Positions 21,235 to 28,472 of a DNA stretch of 37,670 nt are shown one piece after another (position 1 is the stretch's first letter; each line of letters begins with the position of its first letter). This stretch comes from a virus, in IMG/VR virus record IMGVR_UViG_3300035211_000046, positions 1 to 37,670 of that record; one strand, given 5' to 3'. Position numbers and translations under genes: made by a program. The notes beneath the pieces were generated by a model. That model did not search any database, was not told the origin of the DNA, and saw only the letters and a list, made by a program, of their open reading frames with translations.

Positions 21235-21325
21235 GGTAAATGGTTTATGATAGTTCGATTCTATCATACCCTTTTAATACATAGTGTAAGTTATTATGTA
21301 TTTACTCCTTACTCTTAGCTAGAGT
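21233..21325 (+). promoter_or_regulatory. Structured leader with tRNA T-arm-like hairpin
   Basis: Three hairpins fill the gap before the scaffold gene. First: AGGG (21233-21236) with CCCT (21269-21272), enclosing an 8-bp stem (21246-21253 with 21261-21268) and the 7-base loop TTCGATT, which fits the tRNA T-loop consensus. Second: 8-bp stem AATACATA (21276-21283) with TATGTATT (21295-21302). Third: ACTCT/AGAGT (21311-21325). No T-run. This is likely a structured 5' leader or processing region of the scaffold/capsid message. Confidence 0.5.
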
Positions 21326-21357
21326 ATAAAAAAAGCTATAATTAGGAGGTATAAAAA

Positions 21358-22023
21358 ATGGAATGGTTAAAAAGGTTATTAGGAGATAATTACAGCAAGT
21401 TGAGTTCTGAAACTTTAAGTATTCTTAAGAATTCTTTAGGAGAGTCGGAATATGTAGCGAATGACCCAACGAAAATTATTCCTAAAAATGTATTTAATGA
21501 AAAACTAGAGAAAATTAAATTATTAGAAACTCAAATAACACAATATCAAGAACAGTTAAAAAATACTGGCGACATGGTTACAAGCTCAGAAATGAAGACC
21601 AAGCTTGAAACTCAAAAAGTTGAATTTGAGAATTTAATAAAACAACAAAAGCAAGAATATGAAAAACAAATCGAAAATGACAATAAGAAACATCTGATTG
21701 AAAGTACCTTAGCAAGTCAAGGTTGTTTACATCCTGATCTAGTTATGGGTAAGATAAATTTAGATGATGTTATTGTTAAGGACGATAAAATTTTAAATGG
21801 TGATAAAATAATTTTACCATTAAAGGATAATTACAAGGCTTTATTTACAAATAAAGTCACAGGGAATACCCCTCCAAGTGGAGGAGGCACAAACCCACCA
21901 CCACAGCCAAGTAGTAAGGAAGACTTGATAAAAAAATATAATGAAGCTGAAAAAAATCAAGATTTCTTAACTATGCAAAAAGTATCAAGACAAATAAAAG
22001 ACTTAAGTGGTGATGGCGAATAA
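21358..22023 (+). CDS. Capsid scaffold protein, GP20 family
   Basis: 221 aa, ATG at 21358 with TTAGGAGG (21341-21348). Minor structural GP20 pattern: short N-terminal segment, NEKLEKIKLLETQITQYQEQL coiled coil (about 47-120), the C-terminal domain HLIESTLASQGCLHPDLVMGKINLDDV with D-D-K-I-L, a Pro/Gly-rich linker (NTPPSGGGTNPPPQPSS) and a charged helical end. Scaffolds guide capsid-protein assembly and leave before packaging. Position directly before the major capsid gene is canonical. Confidence 0.9.
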   Translation: MEWLKRLLGDNYSKLSSETLSILKNSLGESEYVANDPTKIIPKNVFNEKLEKIKLLETQITQYQEQLKNTGDMVTSSEMKTKLETQKVEFENLIKQQKQEYEKQIENDNKKHLIESTLASQGCLHPDLVMGKINLDDVIVKDDKILNGDKIILPLKDNYKALFTNKVTGNTPPSGGGTNPPPQPSSKEDLIKKYNEAEKNQDFLTMQKVSRQIKDLSGDGE

Positions 22024-22046
22024 TATTTTAAAGGAGTGATATTATT

Positions 22047-23036
22047 ATGGCTTACACAGACAGTGAAGACCTCAATTATTTAGGTCAAATTTTCATGCTT
22101 GGAGCTAGGCAGACACCGTTTATTAACGCTTTGGGAAATCCAATTGCAAACGGTGAATTAAATCCTGCTGTAGCTTCAAGAACAAATTCATTTGAGTTTG
22201 CAGTCGCTCAGCCGGTTGACACCGGTGCAGGTTCACAGCCAGCCATTACGGAAGCGGCTTCCGTAACTGGAGTAACTGCAAATACAATTACAAGAGGGCA
22301 AGATGTTAATACTTGTCAAATCTTTCAAAGAAAAGCGGAAGTATCATATAAAAAATTATCAACAACTGGCACTGTAAATAATGCTCTTTCGGGTGTTCAT
22401 AATATTGACGGAGCCCAAGCCGGTATGACTTTTGGTGTTGATGGAAACCCGGTGCAATCTGAGCTAGATTTCCAACTTATGACTAACATGCGAGGTATGG
22501 CTTCCGATCTTAACTATTCATGTATTAATGGAAGTTATCAAGGTGCGGCTAGTGCGGCAACAGCGGCAAAAATGAGAGGGTTAGCGAATGCAATTACAAC
22601 AAATGCAGTTGCGGCCGGAACTGCTGATTTAACACAAGCTCACGTAAATGCAGTAATAAAAGCAATGGTGGACGCCGGGGCAATTATGCAAAGGGTTGTT
22701 GCTTTGTGTAATTCATTCCAAAGACAAGCTTTAGGGGCATTATATGAATTTGTTCCAATGGACAGATTTATTGGAGGTTCTCAAGTTTCGGCTTTTTATA
22801 CTGATTTTGGCATGATAGACATTATGTATGATCCTAATATGCCAACAGGTAGTATTTTCTTTGTTGAAATGACTGTATGCAGAATTAAAGCATGTCCAAT
22901 TCAAGGAAGATTAGTACTTGTAGAAGATAAGCCAACAGATGGTGCATCTTATGCAAAACAAGTATATACCCAGTTGGGATTAGATTACGGCCCAGAAGAA
23001 TATCATGGAAAAATTACTGGATTAACTACCTCTTAA
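22047..23036 (+). CDS. Major capsid protein, SU10-like (DUF5309)
   Basis: 329 aa, ATG at 22047 with AAAGGAG upstream. The opening SEDLNYLGQIFMLGARQTPFINAL, the FEFAVAQPVD strand, the QIFQRKAEVSYKKLSTTG E-loop-like segment, LDFQLMTNMRGMASDLNYSC spine helix and the late A-domain stretch DFGMIDIMYDPNMPTG...VCRIKACPIQGRLVLVEDKP match the SU10/DUF5309 capsid group, an HK97-fold family. No separate protease is seen, and there is no obvious N-terminal delta domain, since the scaffold is a separate gene. It is followed by a 7-bp GC hairpin. Confidence 0.92.
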   Translation: MAYTDSEDLNYLGQIFMLGARQTPFINALGNPIANGELNPAVASRTNSFEFAVAQPVDTGAGSQPAITEAASVTGVTANTITRGQDVNTCQIFQRKAEVSYKKLSTTGTVNNALSGVHNIDGAQAGMTFGVDGNPVQSELDFQLMTNMRGMASDLNYSCINGSYQGAASAATAAKMRGLANAITTNAVAAGTADLTQAHVNAVIKAMVDAGAIMQRVVALCNSFQRQALGALYEFVPMDRFIGGSQVSAFYTDFGMIDIMYDPNMPTGSIFFVEMTVCRIKACPIQGRLVLVEDKPTDGASYAKQVYTQLGLDYGPEEYHGKITGLTTS

Positions 23037-23058
23037 TAGGTATTTTACATAAATAACA

Positions 23059-23076
23059 TGGGGGATAATTCCCCCA
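23059..23076 (+). terminator. Hairpin after the capsid gene
   Basis: TGGGGGA (23059-23065), loop TAAT, TCCCCCA (23070-23076), then AATTTTAAT. A strong short stem with a weak T-tract. It probably acts as a partial terminator or 3' stabiliser that raises capsid mRNA relative to downstream genes. Confidence 0.65.
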
Positions 23077-23101
23077 ATTTTAATATAAAAAAGGTGATAA
23101 T

Positions 23102-23329
23102 ATGGATAAAGATACTAAAATGTATTTAGATTTGAAACTCGACCCAATGTCCAAAAAGATCGATGAAATTTCAAAAAAATTAGATAGTTTTGTGACAAAA
23201 GAAAATTGTCAATTGATTCAAAAGGCAAACTCAAAAAAAAACTTTATGAATCTGAGTGATAGACAATTTAATGTTTTGGTTGGTGCTATATGTTCAATAA
23301 TTGGGGCAATATTCGGTATAAATATATGA
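23102..23329 (+). CDS. Small coiled-coil protein with C-terminal membrane helix
   Basis: 75 aa, ATG at 23102 behind AAAGGTGATA. The charged N-terminal coiled coil (PMSKKIDEISKKLDSFV) and a C-terminal hydrophobic segment (FNVLVGAICSIIGAIFGI) give the topology of XhlA-type holin or haemolysin-like phage proteins. Its place between capsid and decoration genes is unusual for a holin, and a phi-LC3 holin is already present at 12333. It may instead be an antiholin-like or virion membrane protein. The stop codon lies in an extended -10 promoter. Confidence 0.6.
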   Translation: MDKDTKMYLDLKLDPMSKKIDEISKKLDSFVTKENCQLIQKANSKKNFMNLSDRQFNVLVGAICSIIGAIFGINI

Positions 23330-23335
23330 TATAAT
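23327..23335 (+). promoter_or_regulatory. Extended -10 promoter upstream of the structured RNA
   Basis: TG-A-TATAAT overlapping the stop codon of the gene at 23102. Predicted start about 23342, which is exactly the first base of the first stem of the RNA described next. No convincing -35 is present. Confidence 0.55.
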
Positions 23336-23341
23336 GGAATT

Positions 23342-23438
23342 AACACTATGGAACAAATGACGTTTTAATCGTCTTCTAGTGTTGAAAATAAGAGATTGAA
23401 AAGAGTTCAATTCTATTTTCCTTAGATATTATTTGTTC
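23342..23438 (+). ncRNA. Candidate structured RNA/leader with pseudoknot
   Basis: Gap of 140 bases with no gene. Stem 1: AACACTA (23342-23348) with TAGTGTT (23377-23383). Stem 1b: GACG (23359-23362) with CGTC (23370-23373), 7-base loop. Stem 2: GAAAAT (23384-23389) with ATTTTC (23415-23420), AGA with TCT, ATTGAA (23395-23400) with TTCAAT (23406-23411). GAACAAAT in the bulge of stem 1 (23351-23358) is perfectly complementary to ATTTGTTC at 23431-23438, giving an 8-bp pseudoknot. It begins at the predicted transcription start and ends about 18 bases before the GGAGG of the next gene. Function unknown; leader, switch or free small RNA are possible. Confidence 0.5.
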
Positions 23439-23469
23439 AAATAAAACAATATTTAAGGAGGTCTAAAAA

Positions 23470-24045
23470 ATGGCTGATAGCTATTTAAACATTTTGCAAC
23501 AAAAAGTAAAAAACCCTAACTTAAGGAAATATTTTAATTATATGTTTGCTCCCGGTACTCCAGTAAATGCCGTTGCAAGTCAAGGGACTTTGACAATGGA
23601 TACACAACCGACTGCCGATGATACCATGACAATTGGTAATAAGACATATACATTTACAGCGGATGGAACTGCCGCCGCCGATGGAGAAATTGATGTCGGG
23701 GCCGATCTTGCCGATTGCAAGACTTTAGTAGTTGCCGCAATAAATGGAACCGATGGAATAAATACGGCCCATACCCAAGTAACCGCCGCCGCTTTTGTTG
23801 GTGATGATATGGTAATTACAGCAAGTACAAAAGGAGTGGCCGGGGATTTAATCGCCACAACCGAAACATTCACAGCCGGAACAAACGTTTTTGATGCCGC
23901 TACATTAGGCACAACAACCGCCGGAGTCGATGGAACAGTTGGCACTGCTGGACAGATGAAATATGATACAAGTTATTTATATCTTTGTGGTGCTGATAAT
24001 ACAATTTCGGATGCTAATTGGTTGAGGATGGGGGCATCGTATTAA
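23470..24045 (+). CDS. Head decoration/virion surface protein
   Basis: 191 aa, ATG at 23470 with AAGGAGG at 23455-23461. A short helical start (LNILQQKVKNPNLRKYF) precedes a beta domain with GTLTMDTQPTADDTMTIGNKTYTF, LVVAAINGTDGINTAHTQV and GDDMVITASTKGVAGDLIATTETF. This is the pattern, from memory, of an Ala/Gly/Thr-rich domain recurring in phage surface proteins. The tail (YDTSYLYLCGADN...NWLRMG) resembles the C-termini of capsid decoration proteins. Codons here are unusually GC-rich (runs of GCC) against the AT-rich neighbours, which hints at a domain acquired from elsewhere. Probably high-copy, given its strong ribosome site and own leader. Confidence 0.7.
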   Translation: MADSYLNILQQKVKNPNLRKYFNYMFAPGTPVNAVASQGTLTMDTQPTADDTMTIGNKTYTFTADGTAAADGEIDVGADLADCKTLVVAAINGTDGINTAHTQVTAAAFVGDDMVITASTKGVAGDLIATTETFTAGTNVFDAATLGTTTAGVDGTVGTAGQMKYDTSYLYLCGADNTISDANWLRMGASY

Positions 24046-24398
24046 TGAGTAATTTATTAACCCAACATATAACCCCTATAATTGTAAACCCATCTGATCA
24101 GGAAAGCACTAACGTTTATGCAGATGTCGACGGTTCAATAATTGACACCTATGGAAAAAGTATCATTTGTTATACTTGTAAAAATACAGATGGAGCAAAT
24201 AGCATTGATTGGAAGGTCTTAGCTTCCATTGATGGCACAACATATATTGAGGCTCAGGCCGAAGCAAGTCTAGCTGCCGCCGCCGTTGGAACATTTACAA
24301 GTTTAGCATATTATCGATATTATAAAGTTCAAGTAAAGGCCACAGTTGCCGACAGTCAAGGAGATGCACAAGTTGAAGGAATAAGCAAAGCGGGGTGA
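24045..24398 (+). CDS. Beta-rich virion protein
   Basis: 117 aa from ATG at 24045, sharing a base with the preceding stop (TAATG). Pattern: IDTYGKSIICYTCKNTDGANSIDWKVLASIDGTTY, an Ala-rich centre, SLAYYRYYKVQVKATVAD and a GDAQVEG end. From memory similar proteins occur in phage structural clusters and are predicted discoidin-like beta sandwiches. Likely a decoration or neck-whisker component; direct evidence is lacking. Confidence 0.65.
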   Translation: MSNLLTQHITPIIVNPSDQESTNVYADVDGSIIDTYGKSIICYTCKNTDGANSIDWKVLASIDGTTYIEAQAEASLAAAAVGTFTSLAYYRYYKVQVKATVADSQGDAQVEGISKAG

Positions 24399-24402
24399 TT
24401 TT

Positions 24403-24726
24403 ATGGCCGGTTTTAACAGGATTTTAAATTTTATTGGTGTGTTAGATAATAAAGAATTTGAATGTATGAATGAAATAGGCCAATTTTGTAAATCAAAGAT
24501 GGATGAATATGTCGCTGTCGATACCGGCTACTTAAAAAGCCGGAATGATTACAAGGTTACAAAATTTTTTCATAGGAAATTAAGATTACTTAATGATGCA
24601 CCATATGCCGGGTATGTTGAAATGGGTACTTATAAAATGCAAGCCCAACCATTTATGAGACCGGCAGTCGAAAAACATATCGGTGAAATAAGGGCTATTG
24701 CTAGGAGGGTTTACGGTGACATTTGA
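24403..24726 (+). CDS. HK97 gp10-like neck/tail completion protein
   Basis: 107 aa, ATG at 24403 with GGGGTGA. Signature AVDTGYLKSRNDYKV, then LLNDAPYAGYVEMGTYKMQAQPFMRPAVEKH, which is the HK97 gp10 pattern (V-D-T-G-x-L-K-x-S, Y-A-x-x-V-E-x-G-T, Q-P-F-x-x-P-A). Members join or complete the head-tail interface. Overlaps the next gene by 11 bases. Confidence 0.88.
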   Translation: MAGFNRILNFIGVLDNKEFECMNEIGQFCKSKMDEYVAVDTGYLKSRNDYKVTKFFHRKLRLLNDAPYAGYVEMGTYKMQAQPFMRPAVEKHIGEIRAIARRVYGDI

Positions 24727-25081
24727 TAAGTTAAAACAATATGCGAATGCAAGAATAGACGAATTAATATCTATTGATCTATATTCAAAATTAGCACCAG
24801 AAACCGCAACATTCCCATACGTTGTAACAAACTTGTCATCTTCTAGTAATGAAATAAGAAATAGAACCGATTGGATTATAGATGTTGATTTTTGGGACAA
24901 TACTAATGATTCTTCAATAATAATTGCTCAATCCGATCTTGTAAAAGCCGGATTTAATTATTATTGGCAATCTGAAACAGAGGGATTTTATCAAAGTCAT
25001 ATTATTTTTGAGGGAGAAATCCCGACTAGTATTCAAAATATGTCAAGAATCCAACAAAGATATTTATTAAAAGTGAGGTGA
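24716..25081 (+). CDS. Tail terminator/completion protein
   Basis: 121 aa from GTG at 24716 with AGGAGGG at 24703-24709; a TTG at 24698 in frame precedes that site. Pattern TFPYVVTNLSSSSNEIRNRTDWIIDVDFWDNTND followed by an acidic helix resembles small tail terminators (DUF3168/gp17-like), which cap the growing tail tube and set its end. Order after the gp10-like gene and before the tube protein agrees. Confidence 0.8.
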   Translation: MTFDKLKQYANARIDELISIDLYSKLAPETATFPYVVTNLSSSSNEIRNRTDWIIDVDFWDNTNDSSIIIAQSDLVKAGFNYYWQSETEGFYQSHIIFEGEIPTSIQNMSRIQQRYLLKVR

Positions 25082-25087
25082 GTTTTT

Positions 25088-26176
25088 ATGGCTAAAGGTC
25101 TAGTGACCCCAACAGTTCCGATTGATGATGATATTGCTTTAGGTGAGGCTAAAATATATGGTAATTATGGCCTACCAACAGAAATTGAGTTGGGCTCAAC
25201 AAGGGGCGGCTTAAAATTAGATATTGAAAGGGCCATAAAAGAAATTAAATCCGATGGGCAATATGGCCCCCACAAAGGAAAAAGAAGATACGAAAAATTT
25301 ATGGCAAAATTAACTATTCAAGCCTTGTGTTTGAAATATTTTAATAGAAAAATTCTTAGCGATGCAGAAAGCGACACTTTATTTGAAAGTAAAGGGTGGA
25401 CAGTCGCAAGTGGTGGAGTTTACGCCGCCGAAACTTCTATAGTTTTAGAAGGTTCTCAATCAGCAAAAGGAACATTAACAAGTTCCGGGGATGGAATACA
25501 TGAAGTTTATGCCAGTGCTAAAGATTTAACGGCCTTTGATAACGGTGAAGTTTCGACAACTGCTGACTATATTGGATTTGCAATTTATGTTACTACTCAA
25601 GATTTAGCCGATCTTGGCAGTGCTGATCTAAGAATCGCATTTCATATGGATGCTGAGGACACCGAAACAAATTATTATTATTATGATGTTTCGGCATCGG
25701 CATTGACTGCCGATGAATGGACAAGTTTTAAAGTTCTTAAGTCTGCATTTACAGAAGCCGGTTCCGGTGATTGGTCAGCGGTAACAGGTGTTAGTATTAC
25801 ATTAGATGCCGCACCATCGGCAGAAGTGGTTTTCTATATTGATAGCATAGAATTAATACAGGCACAAACAAAGTCAACTATCGTTCCAGTAAATGGCGGT
25901 GGTATGACTTACACAGATGAAGGAGACTATAGAAAATTTATTCCTAATCTTACATTGAATGATAATGAATATTATTCAAATGTAACTGTTGTAGGGATGA
26001 AGCACTCAGGAAAACCATTTAAAATTGAGTTGCAAGAATGTTTAAATGATGGAAATATAAGCTTAGCATTTCAAGAGAAAGACGAAGTTGTAAATAGTAC
26101 ACAATTTACGGCTCACTTTGATTCTAATGCAACAGTTATTCCATTGAAAATCAGAGATTGGGACATTGTAGCATAA
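25088..26176 (+). CDS. Tail tube protein with inserted jelly-roll domain
   Basis: 362 aa, ATG at 25088. Residues 1-86 and 273-362 align along their whole length with the 183-aa protein encoded next (shared GxTRGGxKL, YGPHKGxRRYE, DEGxYxx, GKP, LNDGNIS, KDEVV and IRDxD motifs). The extra block, about 87-272, carries a jelly-roll-like domain (about 100-258): LEGSQSAKGTLTSSGDG, YIGFAIYVTT, NYYYYDVSASALTADEWTSF, VVFYIDSIEL. Tube subunits often have extra surface domains that bind glycans on host or mucus. Whether this copy co-assembles with the short one or replaces it is unknown. Confidence 0.8.
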   Translation: MAKGLVTPTVPIDDDIALGEAKIYGNYGLPTEIELGSTRGGLKLDIERAIKEIKSDGQYGPHKGKRRYEKFMAKLTIQALCLKYFNRKILSDAESDTLFESKGWTVASGGVYAAETSIVLEGSQSAKGTLTSSGDGIHEVYASAKDLTAFDNGEVSTTADYIGFAIYVTTQDLADLGSADLRIAFHMDAEDTETNYYYYDVSASALTADEWTSFKVLKSAFTEAGSGDWSAVTGVSITLDAAPSAEVVFYIDSIELIQAQTKSTIVPVNGGGMTYTDEGDYRKFIPNLTLNDNEYYSNVTVVGMKHSGKPFKIELQECLNDGNISLAFQEKDEVVNSTQFTAHFDSNATVIPLKIRDWDIVA

Positions 26177-26194
26177 TTAAGGAGGTGTAAAAAA

Positions 26195-26746
26195 ATGGCA
26201 AAAGGAGTTTTTACCCCAGAAATACCAACAGACAATGATATATTGCTTGGCGAGGGTGTATTTTATGCAGATTATGGAGAAGTCGGCGAAGCTATAATCG
26301 GAGCCACAAGAGGAGGCTCCAAATTAGAAGTTGAGAGAGTTATAAGAGAAATGCCATTTGATGGAGCCTATGGCCCTCATAAAGGATTAAGAAGATATGA
26401 AAGATATGCCCCTAAATTTACAGTAAATTTATTAAAAATGACATATCTAAGTTTATCTTATGGAATGCCATGCGATACTTCCGACGAAGGTAATTACCAT
26501 GAGCTAGTATTTAGATTAAATATAGAAGATGCAGACTATTTAACAAATATAGCTTTTGTTGGTAAAAAACATGATGGCAAACCATGTATTATAATTATTT
26601 ATAATGCCTTGAATGATGGTAATATATCATTGGATTTCAAGGAAAAAGATGAAGTTGTGGGAGAAATGCAATATACTGGTCATTATGACGATAGTACTCC
26701 AACGACTCCACCATTAGAAATTAGAGACTATGATGTTGCGGCATAG
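26195..26746 (+). CDS. Tail tube protein (short paralogue)
   Basis: 183 aa, ATG at 26195 with AAGGAGG (26179-26185). The same protein as its neighbour without the inserted domain: identical spacing of G-A-T-R-G-G-S-K-L, YGPHKGLRRYERY, DEGNYHEL, HDGKPC, NALNDGNISLDF, KEKDEVV and the C-terminal IRDYDVAA. Being the compact version directly before the chaperones, it is the more likely major tube subunit. DNA sequences have diverged well beyond a recent duplication, so both copies have been kept by selection. Confidence 0.85.
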   Translation: MAKGVFTPEIPTDNDILLGEGVFYADYGEVGEAIIGATRGGSKLEVERVIREMPFDGAYGPHKGLRRYERYAPKFTVNLLKMTYLSLSYGMPCDTSDEGNYHELVFRLNIEDADYLTNIAFVGKKHDGKPCIIIIYNALNDGNISLDFKEKDEVVGEMQYTGHYDDSTPTTPPLEIRDYDVAA

Positions 26747-26766
26747 AAAAAAGGAGTGTTTTAAAA

Positions 26767-27189
26767 ATGAGTGAAATTAAAGAATTTGCTTATGATGATA
26801 TTTATATCGTTTCGGAAATGTTGGATAAGATGGAAATTAAATCTTATATGGAATATTTAGAAAGAAAATTATATCAAATAAGTAAAAGTAATTTACCAGA
26901 AGAACAAATGAAGAAAGCAAAAAAAGATGCTTTAAGTCTTGATGTAATGGGATTTTTAGTAACAAAAATTCATAGAGCAAAGCCACAAGTAGACAGATTA
27001 ATTATGTCTTATCATAATTTATCGAATGAAGAATTAAAGTCTTTAGGGCTTAAAAAAAGCATAGTATTTTTCAAAGAAATGTTGAAAAATGGTCTAATAG
27101 ACATGATTAAAGATGTTGTAAGTGAATTTAAAGAAGATGGCACAATGGACGATATTTTTAAATTAGGTTTAAAAAAAACATTGAGCTAG
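26767..27189 (+). CDS. Tail assembly chaperone (gpG-like)
   Basis: 140 aa, ATG at 26767 with AAAGGAGTG. Helical throughout (YDDIYIVSEMLDKMEIKSYMEYLERKLYQI; LSLDVMGFLVTKIHRA; YHNLSNEELKSLG). Position between tail tube and tape measure and the frame junction at its 3' end identify it as the short tail chaperone. The last codons contain T-TTA-AAA-AAA, a classical -1 slippery site, 13 bases before the TAG stop. Chaperones of this type coat the tape measure during tail assembly and are not in the mature virion. Confidence 0.85.
   Translation: MSEIKEFAYDDIYIVSEMLDKMEIKSYMEYLERKLYQISKSNLPEEQMKKAKKDALSLDVMGFLVTKIHRAKPQVDRLIMSYHNLSNEELKSLGLKKSIVFFKEMLKNGLIDMIKDVVSEFKEDGTMDDIFKLGLKKTLS
27168..27177 (+). 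other. -1 programmed ribosomal frameshift site
   Basis: TTTAAAAAAA contains T-TTA-AAA (27168-27174) and A-AAA-AAA (27171-27177) in phase with the gpG-like gene. After a -1 slip, translation reads K-N-I-E-L-E-T-L-M-F-V-Y without a stop into the frame of 27198-27515. This creates the longer G-T chaperone. Confidence 0.85.
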
Positions 27190-27197
27190 AAACTTTA

Positions 27198-27515
27198 ATG
27201 TTTGTGTACAAAGATTTTAATTATGTAAATCATATATTTAGCCTACCCTACAAACAAGGACGAAATTTATATTTAAAATGTTTGGGTAGGCTAAAAAAGC
27301 AACAAGAAGAAAAATTAGAAGCCAAACAATGGGATTTATATTTATTTGATATTGAACAAAGAAATTTTGAAGGTTCATTCAATGATTATAGAGAAAAATT
27401 AAATAGAAAAACTGAAGACCTGAAAATGTCAGATGAAAAAAAAGAACAGGAAGAAAACAGAATAAAAAACGATGTCCAAAAAATTATTGATCTTGATAGA
27501 AGGAGGAATAAATAA
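27198..27515 (+). CDS. Tail chaperone C-terminal part (gpT-like), made by -1 frameshift
   Basis: 105 aa counting from the internal ATG at 27198, but no ribosome site precedes it. The frame is open back to the slippery site at 27168-27177, so it is made as a fusion to the upstream chaperone, total about 245 aa. Contains KDFNYVNHIFSLPYKQGRNLYL and the WDLYLFDIEQRNFEGSFNDYREKL block typical of T domains, then a Lys/Glu-rich helix. In lambda-like phages the T part binds tube subunits and recruits them to the tape measure. Confidence 0.82.
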   Translation: MFVYKDFNYVNHIFSLPYKQGRNLYLKCLGRLKKQQEEKLEAKQWDLYLFDIEQRNFEGSFNDYREKLNRKTEDLKMSDEKKEQEENRIKNDVQKIIDLDRRRNK

Positions 27516-27517
27516 AA

Positions 27518-27895
27518 ATGTTTGAAAATTTTGAGGAAGCTAAGAAGGCCGGATATAAAGGAACGGCTAAAGACTTTGAAAAAGATTTAAATGATACACT
27601 TAGAATAATTGGAGATCAGAAACAAATAATCAAAAATGATACTTTTAATAATAGATTAGAAGGAACATTAAATAAAATGCTAAAGATGATTTATTTAAAT
27701 CTAACATGCCAAGATCATAAAGGTTACTATCAAATATTTGAGTATTTATTTAATTTTATGATTAGAGAAAAATTAAATATGAATAATAAAAAAACATATC
27801 AAGATTATATACTTGATATGAAGTGCAAGGAGGTTGAGAAAAATGCCAATAGTAACATTAACAGAAGTGCAAACATTGGCCCAAATTTCCGGTAA
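27518..27895 (+). CDS. Hypothetical protein between chaperone and connector
   Basis: 125 aa, ATG at 27518 behind AAGGAGGAA (27500-27508). Starts FENFEEAKKAGYKGTAKDFEKDL, then a helical region with Leu/Met repeats (LEGTLNKMLKMIYLNL, YQIFEYLFNFMI). It overlaps the next gene by 53 bases, and its last 18 residues may not be conserved. No family is recognised. The GGAAGCTAAGA element occurs in codons 6-9. Confidence 0.65.
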   Translation: MFENFEEAKKAGYKGTAKDFEKDLNDTLRIIGDQKQIIKNDTFNNRLEGTLNKMLKMIYLNLTCQDHKGYYQIFEYLFNFMIREKLNMNNKKTYQDYILDMKCKEVEKNANSNINRSANIGPNFR

Positions 27896-28466
27896 TGATG
27901 CCCTTATTACTGCACTAATCCCCATAGTAGAAGATAAAATAGTATCTCATTGCAATAATGAATTTATAGGAGTTTATGAATCCTTAAATGGTATTAGTCC
28001 TATTGTGTATAATTATTCAAATACTATCTATTTCCAAAACTCAGATAATTCTTTGAATGATGATACAAACGATTTTACAACTATGAATTTTAAGGTAAAT
28101 GATGTTATTAGAGTTTATAATTCTTTACACAATGATCGAACATTTACGATTGATAGTATTGCCGCTCATAAGATTGTATTAAATGCTATCAATGAAGTAA
28201 AAGACGAAGCCGCCGGAAATACAATAGTATTTGCAAGGGTAGATTATCCGGCTGAGTTAAAGTTAACTGCGGCAATGATGGTAAAATTTAGATTGCAAAA
28301 ACAAGGTGTTATTTTTAAATCTGAAAAAATCGACGATTATTCATATACTAGAGAAGATCAGTTAGTAAATGGTTATCCATCAAGTATTATGAGTGATTTG
28401 ACCGATTATTGCAGTTTGATAAAAAAATCAATACCGGCAAATATTTTATATTTTAGACAGGAGTGA
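27843..28466 (+). CDS. Head-tail connector (gp6/gp15-like adaptor)
   Basis: 207 aa from ATG at 27843 with AAGGAGG at 27827-27833; a TTG at 27834 is too close to it. The N-terminus has the connector pattern VTLTEVQTLAQISGNDALITALIPIVEDKIVSHCN. A beta insert about 50-130 (YFQNSDNSLNDDT...IRVYNSL...IVLNAI) follows, then VDYPAELKLTAAMMVKFRLQKQG, GYPSSIMSDLTDYCSLIKK. Adaptor rings bind under the portal. Such a gene normally follows the capsid genes; here it lies after the tail tube and chaperones. Confidence 0.75.
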   Translation: MPIVTLTEVQTLAQISGNDALITALIPIVEDKIVSHCNNEFIGVYESLNGISPIVYNYSNTIYFQNSDNSLNDDTNDFTTMNFKVNDVIRVYNSLHNDRTFTIDSIAAHKIVLNAINEVKDEAAGNTIVFARVDYPAELKLTAAMMVKFRLQKQGVIFKSEKIDDYSYTREDQLVNGYPSSIMSDLTDYCSLIKKSIPANILYFRQE

Positions 28467-28472
28467 TTTAAG

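Noticed and set aside
21233-21272. Complete tRNA gene
   Set aside because: Only an acceptor/T-arm-like stack is present; there is no room for D and anticodon arms.
23580-23945. Antisense open frame of 121 codons on the minus strand
   Set aside because: It mirrors the GCC-rich codons of the decoration gene; it has no ribosome site and gives a low-complexity Val/Pro/Ser protein.
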